Assembly: GCA_905197485.1 (NCBI GenBank)
Contig: CAJJYZ010000050.1
Coordinates: 1-12,984 of the forward strand
Reading direction: 5' to 3'
DNA length: 12,984 nt
Source of the DNA: an uncultured Lachnospiraceae bacterium
Lineage (GTDB): Bacteria > Bacillota > Clostridia > Lachnospirales > Lachnospiraceae
Under the pieces are notes generated by a model. The model did not search any database. It was not told where the DNA came from and saw nothing but the letters and a program-made list of their open reading frames with translations. This document shows positions 6,685 to 12,984 of this stretch, in pieces; position 1 is the stretch's first letter, and each line of letters opens with the position of its first letter. The translations under genes and the position numbers were made by a program.

Positions 6685-9600
6685 ATGTTACCGAAATTGA
6701 GTGTGAAGAAACCGTATACCATTGTTGTTTCGGTCGTATTAGTGATTATTCTGGGATTTGTATCCTTTTCTAATATGACGGTGGATTTGCTTCCGAGTAT
6801 GAATCTCCCTTATGCAATGGTAATTACAGCGTATCCGGGGGCAAGTCCGGAGGAAGTAGAGCAGACTGTCACGAGGCCGATAGAACAGGCGATGGCAACG
6901 ATTAGCAATATTAATAATGTAAGTTCTACATCAAGCGAAAACGCATCGACGGTTGTGCTTGAGTTTACAGAAACGGCGAATATGGATTCGGCTACGATTG
7001 AAATGAGGGAAAGCTTAGACCAGATTAGTGGATATTGGCCGGATGCAGTTGGAAATCCGATGATTATGAAGTTGAATCCGGATATGATGCCGGTTATGGT
7101 AGCGGCAGTGAGTGCAAAGGAGAAAAATCAGCGGGAGACGACGGAGATTATCCAGAATAAGATTATTCCGGAGATTGAGAGTATTGAAGGTGTGGCGTCT
7201 GTGACGGAAAGCGGTTCCATAGAAGAAACGGTGGAAGTTACGGTGAATTCTGATAAGATTCAGGCGCTCAATGAAGATGTGAAGGAAAGCCTGAACGGGC
7301 AGTTTGCAGAGGCTGAGAATGCGCTGAAAGAGGCAAAACAGAAGGTCGAAGAAGGCAAAGCCAAGATGGAACAAGGCCAGAAGGAGGCTGCGAATCAAAT
7401 CGGCAAGGCAGAGACAGAGCTTTCCAAGAAGGACGCGGAGATTACGCAGGGGCAGTTGGAAATCAGCGCGGAACTGAGCGAGTTAAACCTGGCGCAGGCA
7501 CAGCTCGCCGCTCAGAAGACAGAACTTGCAACGAAAGAAGCCACATTAAAAGCCGAGAAAGAGACCTTTGACAAGCTACAGAAAGTACGGGAAGAGTTAG
7601 AAGCGGCATACGATGAACTCGTTCGTAAAATTGAGGAAGAAGGCGAACGTCCGGAACTGGTAGAACAGTTGGAGAAGTTAAAAAAAGAGATAGAGGAAAA
7701 TAGTAAGCTTCTGGCGGCATTCGATAAGACGCGTGAAGAGATGGAAAAAGGGCTGGCGGCAATCCAGGAGGCAAAGACACAGATTGCAGCAGGGGAAGCG
7801 AAGATTCAAGAAGGAAAGCAGACGCTTGAGACGTTGAAAAACCAGTTGAATCAAGGGGCTCTTTCGCTGGCGGAAGTGAGAGGACAGATGAGTTCTGCAC
7901 AACTGCAGGCTGCAGCGGGTCTTGGAACGGCGGGAGCACAAGTGGCAGCGGGCGAGCAGGCGCTTCAGCAGAGTGAGGCTGAATTAAAGAGTGCAAAAGA
8001 AAAAGCATACGAGCAGGCGGACTTGAATGGTTTGTTGAACGCGGAAATGGTTCAGACACTCTTGGCGGCCCAGAATTTTAATATGCCGGCAGGCTATGTA
8101 CAGGAAGAAGGGATTGACTACCTGATTCGTGTCGGGGATAAATTCCAGGATATCGAAGAACTGAAAAATCTTGTGCTTGTCAGTCTGGAGGACAGAGAAC
8201 CGATTCGATTGTCAGACGTGGCAGACGTCGTGCAGGTTGACAATTCTGATGAAGTGTATGCGAAGATTAACGGGGAGCCGGGAATGATGTTAAGCATCCA
8301 GAAACAGACCGGATATTCGACCGGAGAAGTCAGCGACCGGATTCTTGATAAATTTGAGGATTTGAAGAAGGAATATCAAGGAGTCGATTTTATTACGTTG
8401 ATGGACCAGGGCGTTTATATTGACCTGATTATCAATTCGGTATTGCAGAATCTTCTGTTTGGCGCGGTACTTGCGATTCTGATTCTGCTTGTATTCTTAA
8501 AGAGTATACGCTCAACATTTGTAATTGCATGTTCGATTCCAATCAGTCTTCTTGCGGCTATCGTCATGATGTATTTCAGCGGTGTGACGCTAAATATCAT
8601 CTCCTTGTCGGGATTGGCTCTTGGAGTCGGAATGCTCGTAGATAACTCGATTGTCGTAATTGAGAATATTTACCGCATGAGAAACGAAGAGGGAGCTTCC
8701 GCCAAGAAAGCGGCTATAGAGGGAGCGAAACAAGTATCGGGAGCGATTGCGGCGTCCACGCTTACAACAGTCTGTGTATTTGCTCCGATTGTGTTTACAA
8801 AAGGAATTACGAGACAGCTTTTCGTAGATATGGGACTTACCATTGCATATTCCCTGCTTGCAAGTTTGATTGTGGCGCTTTCGCTTGTACCGATGATGTC
8901 CGCCGGACTCCTGAGAAAATCAGAAGACAAAGAAGGACATTTGATTGGAAAATTGCAGAAAATCTACGGAACTACATTAAGAAAAGCATTGAGGCATAAG
9001 GGACTCGTGCTGGCAGCGACGCTTGCCCTGTTTTTTGCAGGCGGGGCTTTGGCGCTCTCAAGAGGTACTGCATTTATGCCGGATATGGAAAGTACCCAGA
9101 TTAGCCTGAATCTTACGATGGAAAAAGGAACTCCGCTTGTAGAGACGGCGAAAGAAGCGGACAAGGTGATGGAAAAGCTTCTCGTAATCAAAGACATTGA
9201 GGATGTTGGAGCGATGGCTCTTAGTGGAAGTGCGACAGGAACAGGCAATACTCCGGGCAATGAGATTCAGATGTATGCGATTTTAAAGGAAGATAAGCAG
9301 TTATCGAATGATGAATTGAAGAAACAGATTGAGAAAGAGACAAAGGACTGTAAAGGAGAGCTCACGATTAGCATGTCCAATATGGATATGAGCGCGCTCG
9401 GAAGCTCCGGAGTGGTAGTACAGATTAAAGGAAGGGAATTGGATAAGCTTCAGGCAATTGCAGCAGATGTGGCAGGAATCGTAAAAGATGTAAAAGGAAC
9501 GCAAAATGTGTCAGACGGCATGGAGGAGACGACAGGAGAACTTCGTATTCTCGTGGATAAGCGAAAAGCGATGGAGCACAATCTTACGGTAGCGCAGGTT

Positions 9601-10536
9601 TATCAGAAGATTTCGGAGAAGGTAAAGGCGGCATCTTCCTCTACGGCGTTGAGTACCGATGTTAAAGATTATGATATCTTTGTACTCGATGCGAAAAATG
9701 AAAGTCTGACGAGAGAAAATATCCGGAACCTATCGATTACTGCGGAAAAGCAGGATGGAACGACAGAGGAAGTTGCATTAAAAGACATTGTGACTTTTGA
9801 GGATGCAGTCGGATTGCAGGCGATTAACCGGGACAGCCAGACGCGATATATGAATGTGACAGCTGAGATTCAGGATGGAGATAATATTGGTCTTGTAAGT
9901 AACCGGATTCGTGAAGCGCTTCAGGACTATCAGGTGCCAAGCGGCTATACGGTGGAGATGGCAGGAGAAGATGAGACGATTGCAGAAGCAATGGTAGAAC
10001 TTCTGAAAATGCTGGGACTTGCCGTTGTATTTATGTATCTGATTATGGTCGCACAGTTCCAGTCGCTACGTTCACCATTCATTATCATGTTCACGATTCC
10101 GCTGGCATTTACCGGAGGATTCTTCGGACTTTACCTGACGGGAGCGCCGGTGAGCGTGATTGCGATGATAGGTTTTGTAATGCTGTCCGGTATCATTGTA
10201 AACAACGGAATTGTATTTGTGGATTACACGAATCAGTTGATAGCAGGAGGAATGAGAAAGAAAGAGGCTCTTGTTCTGGCAGGAAAGACAAGGCTTCGAC
10301 CGATTCTTATGACAGCTTTGACAACAATCTTAGGTCTTGCAACGATGGCGATGGGAATCGGAACCGGCGCGGATATGATACAGCCGATGGCAGTTGTTAC
10401 CGTTGGGGGATTGATTTACGGAACAGTCTTGACATTATATGTTGTACCATGTATCTTTGACTTGTTCCATAAAAAAGAAAAAGCAAGATTGAAGGAAGAC
10501 ATCGAGAGGAATCATAAGAGAAGAAAGGAAAGATAG
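6685..10536 (+). CDS. RND family efflux permease (AcrB/HAE1 type) with large coiled-coil insertion
   Basis: A 1283-residue inner-membrane drug/proton antiporter-type protein, about 230 residues longer than AcrB. It keeps the two-half layout: first membrane helix at about 10-28, a porter domain with the AYPGASPEEVE segment, a five-helix bundle from about 580, then the second half starting near 770 with PDMEST after its first helix. Residues about 198-447 are an inserted Glu/Lys/Gln/Ala-rich coiled coil placed just before the usual LLAAQNFNMPAG porter segment. Of the AcrB proton relay, Asp653 (in LVDNSIVVIEN) is kept, while the second Asp and the helix-10 Lys are Asn654 and Asn1173. GAAGGA at 6674-6679 supports the start. 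No adapter, outer-membrane channel or regulator gene is beside it. The substrate is unknown; a surfactin- or drug-export role is only an analogy. Confidence 0.93.
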   Translation: MLPKLSVKKPYTIVVSVVLVIILGFVSFSNMTVDLLPSMNLPYAMVITAYPGASPEEVEQTVTRPIEQAMATISNINNVSSTSSENASTVVLEFTETANMDSATIEMRESLDQISGYWPDAVGNPMIMKLNPDMMPVMVAAVSAKEKNQRETTEIIQNKIIPEIESIEGVASVTESGSIEETVEVTVNSDKIQALNEDVKESLNGQFAEAENALKEAKQKVEEGKAKMEQGQKEAANQIGKAETELSKKDAEITQGQLEISAELSELNLAQAQLAAQKTELATKEATLKAEKETFDKLQKVREELEAAYDELVRKIEEEGERPELVEQLEKLKKEIEENSKLLAAFDKTREEMEKGLAAIQEAKTQIAAGEAKIQEGKQTLETLKNQLNQGALSLAEVRGQMSSAQLQAAAGLGTAGAQVAAGEQALQQSEAELKSAKEKAYEQADLNGLLNAEMVQTLLAAQNFNMPAGYVQEEGIDYLIRVGDKFQDIEELKNLVLVSLEDREPIRLSDVADVVQVDNSDEVYAKINGEPGMMLSIQKQTGYSTGEVSDRILDKFEDLKKEYQGVDFITLMDQGVYIDLIINSVLQNLLFGAVLAILILLVFLKSIRSTFVIACSIPISLLAAIVMMYFSGVTLNIISLSGLALGVGMLVDNSIVVIENIYRMRNEEGASAKKAAIEGAKQVSGAIAASTLTTVCVFAPIVFTKGITRQLFVDMGLTIAYSLLASLIVALSLVPMMSAGLLRKSEDKEGHLIGKLQKIYGTTLRKALRHKGLVLAATLALFFAGGALALSRGTAFMPDMESTQISLNLTMEKGTPLVETAKEADKVMEKLLVIKDIEDVGAMALSGSATGTGNTPGNEIQMYAILKEDKQLSNDELKKQIEKETKDCKGELTISMSNMDMSALGSSGVVVQIKGRELDKLQAIAADVAGIVKDVKGTQNVSDGMEETTGELRILVDKRKAMEHNLTVAQVYQKISEKVKAASSSTALSTDVKDYDIFVLDAKNESLTRENIRNLSITAEKQDGTTEEVALKDIVTFEDAVGLQAINRDSQTRYMNVTAEIQDGDNIGLVSNRIREALQDYQVPSGYTVEMAGEDETIAEAMVELLKMLGLAVVFMYLIMVAQFQSLRSPFIIMFTIPLAFTGGFFGLYLTGAPVSVIAMIGFVMLSGIIVNNGIVFVDYTNQLIAGGMRKKEALVLAGKTRLRPILMTALTTILGLATMAMGIGTGADMIQPMAVVTVGGLIYGTVLTLYVVPCIFDLFHKKEKARLKEDIERNHKRRKER

Positions 10537-10540
10537 AAAA

Positions 10541-11392
10541 ATGGACGCAAAGGAAAGAAAAAAACTACATAGGCAGCAGATGCGGGAAGAAGGGAAATAT
10601 AATACCCCGAAGAAGACCGGAAAACGACCGAAAAGACGCAAAAGAAAAGAGAGCAAGAAGAGCTCTGTTATCAGTACCGTTGCTTTAATCGTTGCAATTT
10701 GTGTATTCTGCGTTTCCTCATTCCAGCTTTATAAGATTTATTCTTCCTATAAAGAGGGAGATAATGAATACGAGAAAATTCAGGACCTTGCAGTTGCAGG
10801 GGAAGAAAAAGGCGATGAGAAATCATTTTCTGTAGATTTTGATAAATTAAAAGAGATAAATCCGGATACGGTAGCCTGGATAAGATTTGAAGAACCGTCG
10901 ATTATCAATTATCCGGTTGTACACAGTCATGATAATAAGGAATATCTGACTCAATTATTTGGAGAAGGAAAGAATACATATGGAACGCTGTTCGTAGATA
11001 AAGATAACATCGGAGATTTTACAGACCGTAATACGTTTATCTATGGGCATCGAATGAAGAGCGGCTCCATGTTCGGAAAACTGGAAGAATATAAAGACGA
11101 AGACTTTGTAGAAAAGCATCCGTATTTTTATATCTACACTCCGGACGGCAAAGAATTACAGTATCAGGTATTTGCAACGGGTGTAGTGACAGACACATCC
11201 AAGACATATACGAAACAATTCGCGGATGATGAGGCGTTTATGAATTACATCAGCCATATCCGGGGAGAGTCGGATTATCAGAGCGATGTTGTAGTAGATG
11301 CGGCTTCTCAAATCGTGACACTTTCTACTTGTACTGCAGACAGTAACGAAGACCGTTTCGTAGTACATGGGGTGAAAATTGCAGAAAGATAG
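10541..11392 (+). CDS. srtB: Class B sortase
   Basis: A 283-residue membrane-anchored cysteine transpeptidase that cuts a sorting signal on an exported protein and joins it to the cell wall or another protein. It has a long, very basic cytoplasmic N-terminus (about 1-43), a single membrane helix (about 44-62) and an extracellular catalytic domain. The active-site residues are His170 in YGHRMKSGSMFG, Cys264 in TLSTC and Arg272 in NEDRFVVHG. The TLSTC motif and the spacing of Cys to Arg fit class B. It begins 4 bases after the RND permease stop, so the two are probably one transcript. No protein with a recognisable sorting signal lies in the window, so the substrate is elsewhere. The start is supported by AAAGGA at 10524-10529. 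Confidence 0.93.
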   Translation: MDAKERKKLHRQQMREEGKYNTPKKTGKRPKRRKRKESKKSSVISTVALIVAICVFCVSSFQLYKIYSSYKEGDNEYEKIQDLAVAGEEKGDEKSFSVDFDKLKEINPDTVAWIRFEEPSIINYPVVHSHDNKEYLTQLFGEGKNTYGTLFVDKDNIGDFTDRNTFIYGHRMKSGSMFGKLEEYKDEDFVEKHPYFYIYTPDGKELQYQVFATGVVTDTSKTYTKQFADDEAFMNYISHIRGESDYQSDVVVDAASQIVTLSTCTADSNEDRFVVHGVKIAER

Positions 11393-11401
11393 GGTTCAGC
11401 T

Positions 11402-11593
11402 ATGGATAGACAATATGAAGTTGGAGACATTGTGAAAATGAAAAAGAAGCATCCATGCGGAAGTTTTGAGTGGGAAATCCTCAGAGTAGGGGCGGATTTC
11501 CGCTTAAAATGTATGGGATGCGGACACCAGATTATGATTGCAAGGAAACTTGTAGAAAAAAACACGAAAGAGTTGAAAAAAGGCTTGAAATAG
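11402..11593 (+). CDS. DUF951 family small protein
   Basis: A 63-residue protein matching DUF951: an EVGDIVKMKKKHPCG start, a WEILRVGADFRLKC core and a CMGCGHQIMI segment, ending in a Lys-rich tail. Three cysteines (one in HPCG, two in CMGC) could bind a metal. The function is unknown. In Bacillota, including the Bacillus subtilis relative as I recall it, this gene lies near the rpsF-ssb-rpsR operon, as here. It begins 9 bases after the sortase stop with only a weak AGGG ribosome binding site (11391-11394), so translational coupling is likely. Confidence 0.85.
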   Translation: MDRQYEVGDIVKMKKKHPCGSFEWEILRVGADFRLKCMGCGHQIMIARKLVEKNTKELKKGLK

Positions 11594-11607
11594 TTTGGGA
11601 TTTATGT

Positions 11608-11632
11608 TAGTATATCAAATTGTGATATATTA
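11608..11632 (+). promoter_or_regulatory. Promoter and inverted repeat upstream of rpsF
   Basis: TGATATATT (11623-11631) is an extended -10 element with no strong -35 box. It forms the right arm of an inverted repeat: TAGTATATCA (11608-11617) and TGATATATTA (11623-11632), nine of ten positions complementary around a 5-base spacer. Transcription would start near 11638, just before the leader hairpin. Confidence 0.5.
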
Positions 11633-11639
11633 TTTTATC

Positions 11640-11666
11640 CTTGTTCCCGTAGAGACGGGGGCCAAG
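11640..11666 (+). promoter_or_regulatory. Structured rpsF leader, possible S6:S18 binding site
   Basis: An outer stem CTTG (11640-11643) pairs with CAAG (11663-11666). Inside it, CCCGT (11646-11650) pairs with ACGGG (11655-11659) around an AGAG loop, leaving a TT bulge on one side and GGC on the other. An autoregulatory S6:S18 binding RNA motif is known in many bacterial rpsF leaders. The place and the two-stem form fit, but I cannot verify the exact consensus. Confidence 0.45.
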
Positions 11667-11688
11667 AGACCATAAGGAGGTATAAGAC

Positions 11689-11976
11689 ATGAACAAATAT
11701 GAATTAGCTGTTGTTGTCAGCGCAAAAATCGAAGACGACGCTAGAACAGAGGTTGTTGAAAAAGTAAAAGCATTAGTTGAACGTTTTGGCGGACAGATTG
11801 CAGAAGTTGATGAATGGGGTAAGAGAAGATTAGCTTACGAAATTCAGAAAATGAAAGAAGGATATTACTACTTCGTTCGCTTCGAAGCTGAGTCTACTGC
11901 TCCGGCAGAAATCGAAAGCAGACTTCGTATCATGGATAACGTGCTTAGATTTTTATGTGTTAGACAGGAAGCATAG
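11689..11976 (+). CDS. rpsF: 30S ribosomal protein bS6
   Basis: A 95-residue small-subunit protein that binds the central domain of 16S rRNA together with bS18. The MNKYELAVVVSAKIED start, the GGQIAEVDEWGKRRLAYEIQK segment and the YYFVRFEAE strand are characteristic. AAGGAGG at 11674-11680, 8 bases upstream, is a strong ribosome binding site. It is the first gene of the rpsF-ssb-rpsR operon and has its own promoter and leader, so it is probably expressed independently of the sortase genes. Confidence 0.98.
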   Translation: MNKYELAVVVSAKIEDDARTEVVEKVKALVERFGGQIAEVDEWGKRRLAYEIQKMKEGYYYFVRFEAESTAPAEIESRLRIMDNVLRFLCVRQEA

Positions 11977-11998
11977 AGAAGAGAAATGAGGAAATCGT

Positions 11999-12433
11999 AT
12001 GAATAAAGTAATTTTAATGGGACGTTTGACAAGAGACCCTGAAGTAAGATATTCACAAGGTGCGAACGCAACAGCGGTTGCAAGATATTCCTTAGCTGTT
12101 GACCGTCGATTTAAGAGAGATGGAGAGCCGACAGCAGACTTTATCAACTGCGTAGCATTCGGAAGAACAGCCGAATTTGCAGAGAAGTATTTCCGTCAGG
12201 GACTGAAAGTTGTCGTAACAGGACGTATCCAGACAGGAAGCTACACGAACAAAGATGGCGTGAGAGTATACACGACAGATATCGTAGTAGAGGAACAGGA
12301 ATTTGCAGAGAGCAAAGCCGCAAGTGAAAATCATGGATATCAGGCAAGTCCTATGCCATCACCGAGCGCAGATATCGGAGATGGTTTCATGAATATTCCA
12401 GACGGAATTGATGAAGAGTTACCATTCAGCTAA
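11999..12433 (+). CDS. ssb: Single-stranded DNA-binding protein
   Basis: A 144-residue protein that coats single-stranded DNA in replication, repair and recombination. Residues 1 to about 105 form the OB fold, with MNKVILMGRLTRDPE at the start, DFINCVAFGRTAEF, and GLKVVVTGRIQTGSY. A short flexible linker leads to the acidic partner-binding tip DEELPFS. The tip has a Ser after the usual final Phe. The ribosome binding site is GAGG at 11988-11991. It lies 22 bases after rpsF, the conserved Bacillota arrangement. Confidence 0.97.
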   Translation: MNKVILMGRLTRDPEVRYSQGANATAVARYSLAVDRRFKRDGEPTADFINCVAFGRTAEFAEKYFRQGLKVVVTGRIQTGSYTNKDGVRVYTTDIVVEEQEFAESKAASENHGYQASPMPSPSADIGDGFMNIPDGIDEELPFS

Positions 12434-12476
12434 ACGATGATGATTGATAGTGTAGAAAATTAGGAGGTAAACCAAA

Positions 12477-12740
12477 ATGGCTTTTGATAAAGGAAATAAA
12501 GCAGATTCTCCAATGAAGAGAAGAGCTCCACGTAGAAGAAAAAAAGTTTGCGTATTCTGCGGTAAAGAGAATAACGAAATCGATTACAAAGATGTTGCTA
12601 AATTAAGAAAATATGTTTCTGAAAGAGGAAAAATTCTTCCAAGAAGAATCACAGGAAACTGTGCAAAACATCAGAGAGCTCTTACAGTAGCAATTAAGAG
12701 AGCTAGACATTTAGCATTAATGCCATACGTTCAGGACTAA
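12477..12740 (+). CDS. rpsR: 30S ribosomal protein bS18, zinc-binding type
   Basis: An 87-residue small-subunit protein that pairs with bS6. The sequence FCGKENNEIDYKDVAKLRKY and the ILPRRITGNCAKHQRAL segment are diagnostic. Cys25, Cys28, Cys62 and His65 form a plausible zinc site, placing this with the C+ form of bS18 rather than the cysteine-free form. A strong AGGAGGT lies at 12462-12468. It is the last gene of the operon and is followed by a strong terminator. Confidence 0.98.
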   Translation: MAFDKGNKADSPMKRRAPRRRKKVCVFCGKENNEIDYKDVAKLRKYVSERGKILPRRITGNCAKHQRALTVAIKRARHLALMPYVQD

Positions 12741-12770
12741 TTCTAAAGAGCGTAAATAGCGAATAACCAG

Positions 12771-12816
12771 AAAGCCTTTAAGTACTGGAAATAATCAGTA
12801 TTTAAAGGCTTTTTTT
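12771..12816 (+). terminator. Rho-independent terminator of the rpsF operon
   Basis: A 17-base stem with one G-T wobble joins 12771-12787 to 12796-12812 around the loop GAAATAAT. The T-run at 12810-12816 completes the signal. It lies 30 bases after rpsR. The A-rich 5' flank gives some pairing on the other strand as well. Confidence 0.93.
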
Positions 12817-12824
12817 GATATAAA

Positions 12825-12906
12825 AAGTTCTTGCAAGTTCTTATAAGATATTACGTTTTCTTATGAAAATGGTGTAAGACTTGGTGTAGAAATTTGAAAT
12901 GGTGTA
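12825..12906. repeat. Short direct repeats downstream of rpsR
   Basis: A 10-base tandem repeat, AAGTTCTTGC (12825-12834) and AAGTTCTTAT (12835-12844), is followed by three TGGTGTA copies starting at 12870, 12882 and 12900. Two of these are ATGGTGTAA. No coding region is recognised. Repeats of this kind could be integrase arm-type sites or the remnant of an integrase gene end, but nothing here proves it. Confidence 0.5.
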
Positions 12907-12929
12907 AATAATTGTAGAAGATTATGGCG

Positions 12930-12955
12930 GAGTTCTCTTTTCATAAAGGGAACTC
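12930..12955. other. Perfect-type 11-bp hairpin of unknown role
   Basis: GAGTTCTCTTT (12930-12940) pairs with AAAGGGAACTC (12945-12955) with one T-G wobble and a TCAT loop. No T-run of terminator length follows on either strand. Confidence 0.6.
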
Positions 12956-12984
12956 TGTGTTAGAATAGAGCAAAGCATATTTTC

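Noticed and set aside
7463..8059. A 198-codon open frame on the minus strand
   Set aside because: It lies wholly within the coiled-coil part of the RND permease gene. Its length follows from that biased codon composition, and it has no recognisable domain.
12825..12906. CRISPR array
   Set aside because: The repeats are only 7-10 bases and irregularly spaced, with no spacers of array length and no cas genes.

Overview
The window looks like a chromosomal segment of a Gram-positive gut-type Clostridia, probably Lachnospiraceae. This is inferred from the moderately AT-rich sequence, strong AGGAGG ribosome binding sites, a class B sortase, the DUF4358/MBOAT/DHHW gene trio, a DUF951 protein, and the rpsF-ssb-rpsR order typical of Bacillota. 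All genes recognised here are on the + strand. No insertion sequence, CRISPR array or broken gene was found.

Region 1 (1-6443). The window opens inside a tRNA-Cys gene with its own terminator. A six-gene co-directional run follows with no internal terminator that I can see: a DUF4358 lipoprotein, an MBOAT membrane O-acyltransferase, a DHHW/AlgX-like extracytoplasmic O-acyltransferase, D-serine ammonia-lyase (dsdA), a YdhF-type aldo/keto reductase and a YjdF/DUF2238-like membrane protein. The first three genes form a plausible machine that moves acyl groups across the membrane onto a surface or secreted polymer.

Region 2 (6426-6639). A second tRNA-Cys(GCA) has a near-consensus promoter whose -35 box lies inside the preceding coding sequence. 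It has a hairpin leader and a strong terminator. The two tRNA-Cys copies differ by two fully compensated base pairs in the T-stem.

Region 3 (6623-11593). A promoter whose -35 box sits in the terminator arm precedes a large RND efflux permease. This protein carries a coiled-coil insertion of about 250 residues and has no adapter or outer-membrane gene beside it. It is followed closely by a class B sortase and a small DUF951 protein.

Region 4 (11594-12816). This is the ribosomal protein bS6, single-stranded DNA-binding protein and ribosomal protein bS18 operon. It has an extended -10 promoter, a structured leader that could be the S6:S18 autoregulatory site, and a 17-bp terminator hairpin.

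Region 5 (12817-12984). No gene was recognised. The stretch holds a 10-bp tandem repeat, three GGTGTA repeats and an 11-bp hairpin, possibly an edge or attachment region of a mobile element.

The best candidates for undescribed biology are the DUF4358-MBOAT-DHHW cassette and the coiled-coil RND permease with its neighbouring sortase.
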